Of a stretch of 64,000 nt of DNA, positions 23,187 through 36,545 are shown in pieces (position 1 is the stretch's first letter; the number at the start of each line of letters is the position of its first letter). The translations under genes and the position numbers were made by a program. The stretch is from Polyodon spathula (taxonomy: Eukaryota > Chordata > Actinopteri > Acipenseriformes > Polyodontidae), in NCBI RefSeq assembly GCF_017654505.1, contig NC_054558.1, positions 8,428,220 to 8,492,219 on the forward strand, given 5' to 3'. Below the pieces are notes generated by a model. That model was not told the origin of the DNA. It saw only the letters and a program-made list of their open reading frames with translations, and did not search any database.

Positions 23187-23334
23187 CCAGAACAGCTATG
23201 GCCAAAAGTTTTGCATCACCCTGTAGAATTAATTAATTTTGCTTCATAAAGTCGAATGAAAGCTGCTGAAAATGTTTCGTTTTTTTATTTTTTATTATGT
23301 TTCAACCCTAAAATTCTAGGTTTGGCCATAGCTG
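23187..23334. mobile_element. Short inverted-repeat element, MITE-like
   Basis: ACAGCTATGGCCAAA at the left and its reverse complement (TTTGGCCATAGCTGT) at the right enclose about 120 bp. A right-hand TA target duplication is not evident. It resembles non-autonomous Tc1-like elements of fish. Confidence 0.5.
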
Positions 23335-26300
23335 TGCATCCAATTACTCTGACATTTCCTTCTAGAACTGGTTCAACAAAACTACAGTAGCAAATTTGAG
23401 CTCCCCAGCATCCCAATAGTTTAACTACGAGCCCAGGAACACAGTGAGAACTTAACCCCTCACACATACCAGGCCTGACACCTCCACTAAGACTGTCCAA
23501 ATTGAACCCAGAATCTGACCTGTAGAGACAGAACACTGAAAACCAGCATTGGGAGAGAGCTAAACCATCACACATTGCACGTGCGGAAGCTGGCGAGTGC
23601 ACAACTTTTATGACAGAATGAAAAAAAGCTTGAGTTCTTCTTGCATGGAGTTCCCTGAGCTATGAGTGTGCCAGCATGAAGCGCTTGTGACATGTCAACC
23701 TCATCCTTCAGGACGGCTCTTTATATGCAACTGACGCCTGTCAGTAAAACGCAAGTGCCATTCATCACGCTTCGTTTCTCTCTCGACGCTCCGCCAGCTG
23801 GCCTGACTTCCCGACTGCAGTGGGGGTACCAGCTGTTATCATCTGACTCTGCAAACCCTTAACCCTGGAAGCACCGAGGTGAGCTCTCTGCCAGCTAGCC
23901 TCTCCATTGGAAAACTAGCAACACTTAGTAAAAGGATATTTGCCAGTGTTTTTATTTTATTACTTGGCTTGACAGCATTGTGAAATACTGAAGGAGTGTG
24001 TTAAGTTGGTTGAACAACAGCCTTTTCATTTCAATCCACTTTCTTTCCTTGTCTCTGAATTATGCCCTGTTTTTTTCTGACGAACAGCTGTCTCTCCCAC
24101 CGAGACTCGATTTTGTTGTTGAACTTTCAAACGTGCAAACGTCGATTTCTTCACCTCTTAATGACAAGGCTCAGGTGAGAAACTTTTGCCTAATCCCCCA
24201 TCACTTTTCTCCCTGTGTACAGCAATTTCCATTTGCAGCTGCTAACTCTCCCTGCATCTCATTTCACCTGTCAGCAGGCCCTCTAATCGTTGGCACCTTT
24301 TGCAGGCTCGGCCTAATTTGAATCTGTTTCAGTTGTTTTTCCTATTCTTTTTTTCACAGTTTTTGAAATGTGTTTTTCATACATTGCAATCCCCATCTCC
24401 CCTCCCCTCTCCTCCAAAAAAAAGTATTACATATGCAAGAAAAATAGACAGAAGGGATGTACAGTAATAACTAACTGTCAAGTCGATTCCAACCATGTCC
24501 TTAATTATTAAACCCTTACCTGGTTCTAAAACACTTAAAGGGCGAGTCTCATTGGGGCTTTCTAAGACTCATTGAAAGTACAACACATGCGTTTGCAATC
24601 GCAAGTATCTGAAATGCATGCTTGCCTGTCTTCATTCTGACTGCTGTGCTACAGGTACCCAGGATGCTGTGCACTGAGCTCTCAAGTTTCAAAATGACAT
24701 TGCAGTGCAACAGAAACACAGTAATGGACGATTATATCCTTTGGGGGCGAGTTGCTATTTTCACTTCATGATCTCACTGTAACCCCGATAAGGGGTACAG
24801 ATGGCATTATGCACATGTTAAACGATGAAGTCTCAACGCTCTACAAAGATATTCTGTATGATTTCTCAACAGCGGCAGTGCACAAAAAATACCACCACGC
24901 CTTATTCTCATTAATCCACTGTCACTGAGTGGTTTATAGACCCCATCATTAACATCACCAATTACAATAAAAGCCTAAAGGAGAGAAGTCTGCAGGAGGG
25001 CAGGGGTATGATTTATAGAGCGTCTTTATTATAATTGTAAGATCCATGTCCATTTAGATCATTAAAACAGACCCCAGTTGGCCCGATTGCATTTCAGCAA
25101 TACTGTACATGTAGCTGTATTCCGACTGCCTGCTCAATACGAATCTCTATCCCGGGGTCTGCCTCTGTTAGAGCTGAGACAAGCCTCTCCCAGTGTTCTG
25201 TAAAGTAGAAATGGGAATACCCTAAATAATGCTGCCACAGCACATCCATGCATACCCTGCCCAGGCTATAGTCCAGGGAGCACAAATCCAGTCCTTGCGG
25301 TGCAGATCCCTCCAGGTTTCATTGGTATCATTGAATGATGAACGGACTGGAAGAAGGTTGGTCCAGTTAGATCATTGAGGGAATGCAGTCTATTGTGGTC
25401 TGCTTTTCTATGTCTGCCTTCCACCCCCCTTTGCCCGACAGCTTGCTATCTTGAATCAAATGTCCATGGCCACACGTGCCCGGGATAGCAATGCTCTGCT
25501 TTCCAGCGAGATCTTTGAGAATTATTTAAAGCTGAACTCTTCCTGCGATATAAATGTTTTATAGAAGACCTTCACGCTGGTCTAAGAGTCAGGGAACAGC
25601 TGATCACAGGCAGACTGGAGTGACTTCCAAGAGAAGCCGGGCGCCCGTCTCGGAGGGGTGATCCCTGGTGAGCATTTCATACATTTTCAAGTAGAAGAAC
25701 TAAAAAAAGAAATGTAGCTAATTGATTCAGCGGGAAGTCTTAATCAGTGACTGTGCAAAGGCACCGCGTCTTGTCGATACTGTGATCGAAGCCTCATTTA
25801 AGTTTACATTTCTAAATGAAGAGAAAGCATTCATGGGTAAGAGCTCTCCATGTTCTGGAAACACAAATCAAGAGGTTAAAACAATCTGCCCCCTGGACAG
25901 CATCTTCACAGGTGTCCAGTGAGACTCCGCTTTAACCACGGACATGGGCTGCTGTTTAATTGCTCATTAAGTACAGATGGCACTTTGTTACTGTCTGTAT
26001 ATTTTGGTTCATAGGGAGAGGGAATCTGTCCTGCTTTTGTTTCAGTTTTGCAACCTCCCTCGTGACACCAGCTTGCCATAGGTGGGAAAAGGTTAAGCTA
26101 AATATTAATTATTAAGCGAGGGGACCCACACTGCAGACCACGTGGCTCAGAGATTGGCTGACACCTCCCTATCTCCCCGGCAGAGTGAATTTGAAATGTC
26201 TTTATGCTGCTTTCCAGCCACTAGGTGGAGCTGACTACACATGTCAGAGGAGTTCCACTCTCCAGCTTGGCAGCCTCTGACTAGCAATGCAAAACCATCC

Positions 26301-27648
26301 TTTTACCTCCCAAACTGCATGAACCCACCACCGTGTCTCACTGCAGCACTGAGCGTGGTTTGCCATGCAGGTCACCTCTCCTGCCCATTCTCAAACAGCC
26401 TAACCAGAGAATATTAAAATAATACAGTTGGCAGCCTGTATTCCAATTCCTAGTCCTTCCAGCTTTTTACACCCTAATTCTCCCTTAAAGAAGTGATGAC
26501 AAGGCATTGAAATCTATTTTCTAACTTCTTACAACCTTATCACTGATCCCCTTTTCCGGTGTGATACAAAAACCTTTTGGTCCTGTGCTAGTAAAATTCA
26601 GGATTACAGAAAATCCACCCACTGCTTCATGATATCGCATCACTTCCTCTGCTGTAGGTCACAGGGCCTCTTTGCAGCTCGATCACTGGAGTAAAGGTGA
26701 CAGCGTTGTGTTGAAATGGTGTTTGGAACAGCTCTGTATAATGGCTGTGTTTTTTTTGTTTTTTTTGGTTGGGTTCAATTGTTAAATCCCTACTCTTTTT
26801 CAAACTGCCCTTAGGTACCAGACAGATGCAACTTTCCTCTCTGTTTTCAGCATCACTAGTGTCTTTTAAAAAAAAAAGAAAAAAGTAGAACCAAAGGGTG
26901 GACTCTCCAAAGGAGGAACAAATTCCTCTGGGAAATAATACAAGTCTTTCCTGTGCTTTAACCTCCAAACACCAGATAATGCTGCCACCCAGTGGACACC
27001 ATGGTAATAATGTTGATACCTCAGCCTGTGGTATGTTTTTTAATTTCAGTGTATTTTGATATTGCCATTTGTAAAACCATACTCTGTACTTTTTTCTGGA
27101 ATCTAAAATGCATTATACCTCTACTTCTGTGCATCCCTTACTTCAAAAACAATCTGGTGGGTTAGTCTGTAGAACTGGTGTTGGGGTCGTAACTGCTGGG
27201 TAGGTTTTAAGTGAGTGTTCTCAGTTACAGAGTAAGCTATTAAAAACTCTGAAGTCAGGGGACACTTGCAGAGTGAGGGTGCACAGCTGTACAGGAGGGT
27301 AAGCTTTCGTGGGAGCTAGTAAACCGCAACGAAATTCAGGAAGGGTGGGCTTGCTTCTGATAGAGAGATCATCTCTTCCAAAGTGTCAGATCACACTCTT
27401 GCTGCATAGCGAGTGAACCGACTGCTCACAGATTAATGAGATGCTCTCCGCTTCAAGTGTTTTCACACCTGCTTTCAAATCCATCTCTGGCTGAAACTAG
27501 GCTCAGTTCACAGGGATCTGTATTCCTATGTGAATGATTTCACGATGTGCATGCATTTGCTTACTGCGGTTGCGATGGCTTCTTATGAGCACTTCATACA
27601 CACGCTGTAGAGAAACTATTCTTCAAGCTGCATTAAAACCCTTGCTGT

Positions 27649-28245
27649 TACAGTACATCTCAATATAACTGTACTGAGAATCAAAAGAAACGTATCACTT
27701 ATATTTGAGCATCAAACGAAACTAATCACTTATATTTGGATAAAATTCAGATGTGATCGAGAAATGACAAACTTTGTTTTAGAGTAGGTGCAGTGACTTT
27801 TTATTGTGCTGATTAACAATTGACATCACAAAGATGCTGCAAAATGATCTGTCCATCTTGGGCAGGTGTTGTGACTCTTGGTCTCCCAGTTTTTGGCCTG
27901 TCATTGACAGAGTGTGTCTGGTTACACAGTCTCGCCAGGTTCAAAATTGCTGGCTGTGAGCGCCCAAGACAGCGAGCCACAGTACGTCCTAGTCCAGCCT
28001 CCATCATGCCTATTGCACGAAGGCGCTGCTCTCTTGACAGACGTGGCATATTGTTTTTTTCTGTGATTTTCTTTATTGCTTTTATTCAAGCCTGCAATTC
28101 AACAGCTGAAATCACCCCCTAACTAGTGTCCAATCAACTGTCTCTCTAATTAGGTGATTAAGTGCATATGCTTCAGTCACAGTCACTCAAGTGTGTCGTG
28201 GATGGATGATTGATCGAGTGATTAAAAAGAAAGCAAAAACATTTT
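27649..28245 (-). mobile_element. Tc1-type element, internally deleted and 5'-truncated
   Basis: The left terminal sequence CAGTACATCTCAATATAACT begins at 27651 after a TA. On the minus strand, 28049-27813 encodes about 78 residues starting MPRLSREQRLRAIGMMEAGL, a Tc1-family paired-type helix-turn-helix, and including RPKTGRPRVTTPAQD. The frame then jumps to the 3' non-coding end; the whole DDE catalytic domain is missing. The matching inverted repeat is not seen at the right end near 28245. Confidence 0.75.
27813..28049 (-). pseudogene. Tc1-type transposase, N-terminal DNA-binding remnant
   Basis: 78 residues, starting MPRLSREQRL. It covers the first helix-turn-helix and the GRPR-type AT-hook-like linker of Tc1 transposases, which normally run about 340 residues. 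The catalytic aspartates and glutamate are absent, so it cannot transpose. It is a relic rather than a gene. Confidence 0.75.
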
Positions 28246-28861
28246 GTTCATGATTTATACACTTTCTTTTCTTGAAAAGCTTGCCTATTATGCGAGTTCT
28301 GGCTCGACTGCTGCTGTCAAATACCGGCTTGACCACACCACTGATGGACACGGAGGCAGCAAAGGGGGTGATAAGGGGGTGATAAGGGGGTGTTCAGTAA
28401 AAAGGGCTTGGTTAAAACCCACCCCTATTCTGGAGAGGCCCCTTGACCTCTTCTAGTGATCTAATCCCCAGTGTCGCTCGGTCCCCCGGCCACTAAGAAC
28501 TTTGAATGCGAGGTCAGCAAGTGTCAAAACGAGCCAAGCTGACACTTTGACAATGTCTGCCCTGCCTCAGTGAGTTTCCAACCTCCGAAGTATCCTGTGT
28601 GTGTGTGTTTTGTGTTATTTATAATGGGGGATTCCACCCCCCTACCCCCCCCACCCCCCCTACCCTGGAGCGTTCACGCCCGCAAGTGCGGGGGAGGTAC
28701 AGGATCAAGGAATAGCAGTCTCTTGGCATGTCCCTAGAATCAGCCTCGGAAGGAGTCTTACGACCTTGTCTCGGAGGACTCTCACCTCGTGGGTTGAGAC
28801 GGGGTCTGTCGTGGAGCTGTAAGGTGTCCGACATGGCACTCTGTTCACAAGACAGGTCTGC

Positions 28862-29275
28862 GATGTGTGTGAGTCAGTGAGAGAGAGTGTGTGTGTGTGA
28901 GAGTGTGAGTGAGAGTGTGAGTGAGAGTGTGAGAGAGGGAGTGTGTGTGTGAGTGTATGTGTGAGTGACAGTGTGAGAGGCAGTGTGAGTGAGTGTGAGG
29001 GAGTTGGAGGGAGGGAGGGAGTGTGTGAGAGAGGGAGTGGGAGTGTGTGTGAGACAATGTGAGAGAGGGAGTGAGTGTGAGTAAGAGAGTGTGTGAGTTT
29101 CTGTGAGAGAGTGGGAGTGTGAGTGAGTGAGAGGGAGTGTGATTCAGAGTGTGAGAGAGAGGGAGTGTGAGTGAGTGACAGAAAGAGGGAGTGTGAGAGG
29201 GAGTGAGAATGTGAGAGGGAGTGAGAGTGAGTGAGAGTGTGAGAGGGAGTGAGAGAGAGAGAGTGAATGTGAGTG
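28862..29275. repeat. GTGAGAG-type imperfect minisatellite
   Basis: About 410 bp of GTGAGTGAGAGTGTGAG-like variants. Long Ser/His/Thr open frames in it are artefacts of the repeat. Confidence 0.92.
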
Positions 29276-30475
29276 TGTTTGTTTTGAAATTTTAAATTAC
29301 TCTTCTGTCACATTCCATTATGGAAAAAAAATTTTTTTAAACATTACCAAAATTCCCATTGTCTGGTTCACTTGATGAAATGACTTTTTCACTTTGACAG
29401 CCCTTGTCTTTTCTGGCATAATATAACAAAAAACACAACAACATTGTTTGGTTAGATCTTCTGTCTTCACCAGCCTAGATATACCAAAATCCCCCCCTCT
29501 CCCCCTCAGTGGTAGTCTTCTGTACCTCTGTTTAAATATCATATGATATTAGGAATGCTTTGAGATTGCTCTCCTGGGTCGATATTAATCTGGCCTACTG
29601 TACTTGAACATTTAGGTATTCAAGCAAATATGCCTTCAGCATGCACAATGTGATAATGCCTAATGATCTGGAAAATAGCTCTAGTAAAACATCATTTCCT
29701 GGCTTTGTTCTTTTTTAACAACAGCCTTTTAAACTCATTCACAGTAGCAGGCCTGCCCTCATCTCTTATGAATCCACAGTGCAGGAAGGATGGGGAGGGT
29801 GGCCTTGTCACTAGAACTATTCTAGGGAAAAGAATAGCAGGAAACTGGGAGGTCTGTGGGAAGTCGATGGGAACCTGAATTAAATAATAAGTCAGGTTTA
29901 CAAAGCAGTGGGAGGACGAGGCAGGTTAGTAAAGGGGCAGGGGCTGTTGTATTGTTTCCTTTTTGCAGTTGGTGTCACACCTTTAACCCTGCTACTGCCT
30001 CCACACTCATATCTTACATGAGGTACACCAGAGAGCCAACAAGGCCTTTTTAAAACATTGACATGAGTCTACCGGGCATTCTGCTAATCACAGACCCGCC
30101 CCTCTCCCAGACACTAGACTTCAGAGGTTAAAAATTAATTTTTTTTGGTGAAAATGAATCATCCCCATGATCTATGCGAGCGTGGTGCCTGACTAGAGCT
30201 CTGAGAGGAGTGTTATTGCAGAACGAAGGCTCCCACAGCACAGCTCTCGCAGGGTAGCTCGCACAGGGCAGTGCTGCGTGCGCTACTCGTAACAGACCTC
30301 ATCATTATATGCTGCAGCCCATTCACATGATAAGGGTGATGAGTTTATGTACGAAAATGAATTTTATTTCATAACAATAACCTAACCCTAAACTTAAGGG
30401 TCGTCTGGTATTATGGTCACATCATAGGGGTGTTGAGGGTCAATGAAGCACTACGTAAATTAGTGCTCTAGCAGC

Positions 30476-31014
30476 TTTACCCTGTGTGAGCTAACCTGTG
30501 TGAGCTACCCTGTATTGAGCTACCCTGTGGAAGCGACGCTGTGTGAGCGACCCTGTTTGAGCTACCCTGTGTGAGCTACCCTGTATTGAGCTACCCCGTG
30601 GGAGCTACCCCGTATTGAGTTACCCTGTATTGAGTTACCCTGTGGGAGCGACCCTGTATTGAGCTACTCTGTGTTGAGCTACCCTGTATTGAGCTACGCT
30701 GTGGGAGCTACGCTGTGGGAGCAACCCTGTATTGAGCTACGCTGTGGGAGTGACCCTGTATTGAGCTACCCTGTGTGAGCTACCCTGTTTTGAGCTACCC
30801 CGTGGGAGCTACCCTGTATTGAGCTACGCTGTGGGAGCAAGCCTGTATTGAGCTACGCTGTGGGAGCGAGCCTGTATTGAGCTATGCTGTGTGAGCTACC
30901 CTGTTTTTAGCTACCCTGTTTTGAGCTACCCTGTATTGAGTTACGCTGTGGGAGCGACGCTATGGGAGCGACGCTATGGGAGCGACCCTGTATTGAGCTA
31001 CCTTGTGTGAGCTT
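30476..31014. repeat. Minisatellite of 15-17-bp units (GAGCTACCCTGTATT)
   Basis: About 540 bp of roughly 33 units alternating between ATTGAGCTACCCTGT and GGGAGCGACCCTGT variants. The CCTGT core is nearly constant while the 5-bp spacer varies (GTATT, GTGGG, GTGTG). Confidence 0.92.
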
Positions 31015-32166
31015 CTTAGAGAACATTTACTTAAGATAATAAGAACACATTACAATTGACAATCTACAATATCTGGAGTTTCTTGAGTCTCATCAGGGGA
31101 CAGGAGAATCATGCTTGCACTTGGCAGGTTTGCAACAATCATAACATTGTCCAATGATTGTGGAAAATTGAGGAACCGTGTGAAACACCAAAAAAACCCT
31201 GAACTTTAAAAAGGTTTTTTTGACCGGCGCTAGCACTTTATACACAACTATACACAAACAAGCTGACATCCTTAGTAAACAGGAGGTCTGGCTTCATCTT
31301 GCACCATTTACTGTTAAGGGTGAGATGTATTTGAACTGGGAAAATGACAAACAAGCAGGCATTTGCTGGGCAATCCCCAGAACCCTTCAGTGCATGCTAC
31401 AAAAAACAGAGCGAGCTGCAGTAAAGCACAGGCAAGCATGGTAAAGCTTGATAACAGGTAGGAAATAATGGAACTGGGCACCTACACTGCAAAAGTAACT
31501 GGCTTCTGTTTTGGGGAATTTCAAGCACCCATAACATACCCTCCACTCCCAAACCCCAAGGTCAGTTTTTTTTTTTTTCGTTTTTGTTTTTTGCAGCAAC
31601 TTTAGTATCAGAAACAATGAAAAAAATGATGACCCAGCGCTAGAGCAAAACTCTAACCAACCCCGGGTGTTTGGGTACGCATGCCAGACGGTAGTGAAAA
31701 CCCTTGCAGACCATGCATTCATTATACAAACCAACATAGTGAAAGCATGGTTAATTGCAAGGCGTATGTAGTGGAAAACATGGTAATATTGTATTAGGGA
31801 TGGTGGAGCTACAATTTGCAATCTCCTATCAGTGAATTCCAGCATGCCAGGCCTTGTTTTGTTGGCAGAAAACCTTCATTGGCTTGGTTTACGTGCACTT
31901 GAAAATCAACTGTACAGTCTTTTGGCAGCGCGACTTTTACACTTCAATGCTAGAACCACCGCGGTTATACTCATACTACAACTGCTGGTACATTTTAAAC
32001 AACATCAATATTAAAATGAAAGACAAAATATCGGATACAGCTCAAAAGTTTTATTCAAGCACATCATATCAAATAGCTGCACAGCCAAAACGTTGTATTT
32101 AAATGAACAATTAAACATAAAAGGGTTTATTTTCTAACTTACCACATATAAAGCACTAGCCTACTT

Positions 32167-32187
32167 AAAAAAAAAAAAAAAAAAAAA
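32167..32187. repeat. Poly-A run
   Basis: About 20 consecutive A. Confidence 0.9.
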
Positions 32188-32318
32188 GAAAAACTATAAA
32201 AAAAATAAATAAACATTTCAAAAGAAACTAGTGTGTAAACAGGTGTATGCACATACAAAACTGTAAAAACAAAAGTCTGGTAGTTTTTAATCTAAAACGA
32301 AAGTAACATACGATTTCT

Positions 32319-32322
<4 letters not shown>

Positions 32323-32357
<35 letters not shown>
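32323..32357. repeat. (GT)n microsatellite
   Basis: About 17 GT units. Confidence 0.95.
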
Positions 32358-32358
<1 letters not shown>

Positions 32359-32792
32359 ACTCGCAGCACAGAATCCAGGTTGAGCTGGCTGCAGCTTTGC
32401 AGTTTTCTGATCGAAATGGTTCTGCTGAAGCGCTGTGGCTAGGTTCAAGATTAAATCTCTCCTACATTGTACAAAACAAAGGAAAATGCCACCGTTTACC
32501 TTTCCTCACTTAGTCATGTTTCTAGGTTGAGAGGAAGTGCCCAAGGAGTCAGTCAACATGTTCTTCAACTGCATAATGACAGGGAGAGAAGTGATACACT
32601 GGACTTGAAGTTTATTATACTTTATTATACTGTGACTCCATTATGTCCTGCAATGTATCATAGGTCAGCCATCTGCACACAATGCTTTACAAGAAAGACC
32701 CTATTGATGGTCTGAACTGGTGGCGTGCTCCACAACATTTTCAACCAGTATAAACTGGAGTCTGTCTTCCAACGTCTCCAGAAGTACTACAT

Positions 32793-32853
32793 GCATACAT
32801 ACTGTACACCTGCATACACACGCATACATACTGTACACCTGCATATACACGCA
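32793..32853. repeat. 29-bp minisatellite, left part
   Basis: About two units of GCATACATACTGTACACCTG plus CATACACAC, interrupted by the Tc1 element at 32856. The array resumes at 34455. Confidence 0.8.
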
Positions 32854-32855
32854 TA

Positions 32856-34452
32856 CGGTGGCTTGCGAAAGTATTGACCCCCCTTGGCATTTTTCCTATT
32901 TTGTTGCCTTACAACCTGGAATTAAAATTGATTTTTTGGGGGTTTGTATCATTTGATTTACACAACATGCCTACCACTTTGAAGATGCAAAATATTTTTT
33001 ATTGTGAAACGAACAAGAAATAAGACAAAATAATAGAAAACTTGAGCGTGCATGAGTATTCACCCCCCCAAAGTCAATACTTTGTAGAGCCACCTTTTGC
33101 AGCAATTACAGCTGCAAGTCTCTTGGGGTATGTATCTAGAAGCTTGGCACATCTAGCCACTGGGACTTTTGCCCATTCTTCAAGGCAAAACTGCTCCAGC
33201 TCCTTCAAGTTGGATGGGTTCCGCTGGTGTACAGCAATCTTTAAGTCATACCACAGATTCTCAATTGGATTGAGGTCTGGGCTTTGACTAGGCCATTCCA
33301 AGACATTTAACTGTTTCCCCTTAAACCACTCGAGTGTTGCTTTAGCAGTATGCTTAGGGTCATTGTCCTGCTGGAAGGTGAACCTCCGTCCCAGTCTCAA
33401 ATCTCTGGAAGACTGAAACAGGTTTCCCTCAAGAATTTCCCTGTATTTAGCGCCATCCATCATTCCTTCAATTCTGACCAGTTTCCCAGCCCCTGCCCTG
33501 TTCTCGGGGTGATGAGAGGTGTAATGGGTTTGCGCCAGACATAGCGTTTTCCTTGATGGCCAAAAAGCTCAATTTTAGTCTCATCTGACCAGAGTACCTT
33601 CTTCCATATGTTTGGGGAGTCTCCCACATGCCTTTTGGCGAACACCAAATGTGTTTGCTTATTTTTTTCTTTAAGCAATAGCTTTTTTCTGGCCACTCTT
33701 CTGTAAAGCCCAGCTCTGTGGAGTGTACAGCTTAAAGTGGTCCTATGGACAGATACTCCAATCTCCGCTGTCGAGCTTTGCAGCTCCTTCAGGGTTATCT
33801 TTGGTCTCTTTGTTGCCTCTCTGATTAATGTCCTCCTTGCCTGGTCCGTGAGTTATGGTGGGAGGCCCTCTCTTGCCAGGTTTGTTGTGGTGCCATATTC
33901 TTTCCATTTTTTAATAATGGCTTTAATGGTGCTCCGTGGGATGTTCAATGTTTCGAATATTTTTTTATAACCCAACCCTGATCTGTACTTCTCCACAACT
34001 TTGTCCCTGACCTGTTTGGAGAGCTCCTTGGTCTTCATGGTGCCGCTTGCTTGGTGGTACCCCTTGCTTAGTGCTGTTGCAGACTCTGGGGCCTTTCAGA
34101 ACAGGTGTATATATACTGAGATCATGTGACAGATCATGTGACACTTAGATTGCACACAAGTGGACTTTATTTAACTAATTATGTGACTTCTGAAGGTAAT
34201 TGGTTGCACCAGATCTTATTTAGAGGCTTAATAGCAAAGGGGATGAATACATATGCACGCACCACTTTTCCGTTATTTATTTTTTAGAATTTTTTTAAAC
34301 AAGTTATTTTTTTCATTTCACTTCACCAATTTGGACTATTTTGTGTATGTCCATTACATGAAATCCAAATAAAAATCAATTTTAATTCCAGGTTGTAAGG
34401 CAACAAAATAGGAAAAATGCCAAGGGGGGGTCAATACTTTCGCAAGCCACTG
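32856..34452 (-). mobile_element. Tc1/mariner transposon with both terminal inverted repeats
   Basis: 1597 bp with terminal inverted repeats of about 85 bp (32856-32937 and 34371-34452), nearly identical, starting CAGTGGCTTGCGAAAGTATT (the left end has one change). It is flanked by TA on both sides (32854-32855 and 34453-34454), the expected Tc1 target duplication. It carries a damaged transposase on the minus strand. The close match of the two ends suggests a fairly recent insertion. Confidence 0.93.
33074..34038 (-). pseudogene. Tc1-type transposase, broken
   Basis: Runs from MKTKELSKQVRDKVVEKYRS (34038) to the C-terminal [12 protein letters not shown] (33074). The N-terminal paired-type helix-turn-helix, [12 protein letters not shown] (first catalytic Asp), [11 protein letters not shown] (second Asp) and [11 protein letters not shown] (catalytic Glu) are all present. 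Breaks: a nonsense codon after LPP near 33855, and a deletion with frameshift near 33490 that removes the usual segment between the first and second aspartate. Intact relatives are about 340 residues. Non-functional as read. Confidence 0.9.
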
Positions 34453-34454
34453 TA

Positions 34455-34549
34455 CATACCGTACACATGCATACACACACATACATACTGTACACATGCA
34501 TACACAAGCATGCATACATACTGTACACATGCATACACATACACAGACA
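34455..34549. repeat. 29-33-bp minisatellite, right part
   Basis: About three units of GTACACATGCATACACA-like sequence, continuing the array seen left of the Tc1 element. Confidence 0.8.
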
Positions 34550-34746
34550 CGTAGGACTTTTGGTCCCACTAGCATCAGCATGTCAATTTTAGAGAGCTTG
34601 CAAATTGCCTGTTTTGTAAACAGATCAGGTGCCCTATTTATAGAGACAGATTCCTTCTGTGTCCTGGCGACTCATGTGTTAGTCATGCATTGGCTTTTTG
34701 CTGCCAGCTGGCAAACGGACAACAAGAATCTGAAAAATAAACAAGC

Positions 34747-34757
34747 GGGGGGGGGGC
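34747..34757. repeat. Poly-G run
   Basis: A short run of about ten G. Confidence 0.8.
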
Positions 34758-36163
34758 CCACCAGGTCAAGTAGCTGGGGCACTTTGGGGCCACCCCCAGA
34801 TCCGCGTGACTATACCAGGGCACAAGCAATACATTTAACAGAGAACTCTTTGCCATGAATACCAAGACTGGAGCTCAAGGCAACTGCCAAGAAAGCAAAT
34901 GCACAATTAAAGGAGCGATCGAGTATTGCTTCGCAGTGAGCCAATCCCAAACACACTTACAAGGCTGAAAAATAAAAACTCACACACCGCTACTGTGTGC
35001 AGGTTCATCAGAAATAGGCTGGTGTGAACAGTTTGAATGAGCGATTGAGAAAAGGTGGACCATGCTTGTCAGGTGAAATCACTGCAAGCACTCTCCCATT
35101 TAGACACTATGCAAGTAAAATCATATTTTGGGTGAGAAAAAGGCAACATTACCTTGAAGTCATGAGTACTTTCAAGAAATATATACAAAAGGCTTTCTAT
35201 TTTCCACCTGAAAAGAAAATCTTTTTCCCTGCCATTCAGTTCTAATAATTATAATATTATAGTATGGGAAGATGCTTCTATCAATGCAGTTACTGTGTTC
35301 TCCTAGTCTCCTCCCACTAGGATTAGGCTGTTACAGTTTTTATAAATCTTGTTTTCTGTAGATCTTCCTTTCTCATTCTCTTGAGCATTCCCTCTCCAAG
35401 GTTGACAAAATCAAGAATCCAGTCGTTTTTTTACCAGTCACAAACACTGCGAGTGAGTGGATTCAGCCGTTCATTATATTTTACATTACCCTCCTCCATA
35501 CCTTGTTTCAGTCGATTCCTAGACTGCCAGACTGCTTAGTGCTTCCTGTTGCATTCAGTCTTCATGTGTTCAAACTCCCCCTCATCCAGGAACCCAGCTT
35601 TGTCAGGCTGCTGGGCTTTTTTCTAAAGCATTTCCAACTTATGTGACCCCAAAATCGACTCAGAGATGCCAAGGTCACGACATCCAATCGCCTGTATAAA
35701 ATGAGGAGTGATCTTTGGGAATACTCTTCTCATAGGAGTGAGGCAGTAAAAAAGTTCCTCAAATGAGTGAGCATATTCACACCCTAGCCCTAATTCATTC
35801 TTGTAGATTAACATCATTCTGGTAGATCTCCGCTGAAGTGTAGTTTCATTGGCTGTACCTTGGCTCAGCCTCGGGTTCTCTTGTTAGCATTGAATTATTT
35901 TGGAGACCCAGGCAGGGTCCGCGGGGCAGTACCTGGCACACTGTCAGAACGTTTAAGAGTTGCATCTCTAGTTTTTCTGTGTGTGCTTGTTGTTCATTGG
36001 AAACATGCATACAGATTAGCCTCTATGGGGTTTGCTTGCACAGCAAGGCTGCTGATTCAAGATTACAAAAAAGGAATTTCTAATGAACAACATAATAGCA
36101 GAAGCAATGCATATACTCATAAGGCTGGTGTCAAAACTCTTTATTCCAATTCATCATTTGCAT

Positions 36164-36184
36164 TTTTTTTTTTTTTTTTTTTTT
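36164..36184. repeat. Poly-T run
   Basis: About 20 consecutive T. Confidence 0.9.
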
Positions 36185-36439
36185 AGCACAAAACACACCC
36201 AATAAAGTTACTTTATAAATCAGCCACTTCATTATGGGCCTGGTCTGAATTAGTTTCTTATAAAAAGGGTTTCAGAATTACATTTGCAGAAAAGAAAGGG
36301 TGCTAATAACAATTAAAACAGCATTTAAAATCTAGCCCGTCGTGTCTATCTCTAGTTTTGATTTCTTTTAGAGAATAAAAGTTGTACAAGCATTACTTTG
36401 CTATGTTATTTCCCGAAACTGTTTAAGACCTAAATGTAC

Positions 36440-36545
<106 letters not shown>

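Noticed and set aside
28845..29057. Ser/His/Thr repeat frame on the minus strand
   Set aside because: Product of the GTGAGAG minisatellite.
30476..31014. CRISPR-like array
   Set aside because: Units of 15-17 bp follow each other without unique spacers, and the genome is a vertebrate's; it is a minisatellite.
31387..31845. 152-aa open frame on the minus strand
   Set aside because: No recognisable domain, poly-A/T run inside (KTKTKKKK), and no splice or neighbour support.
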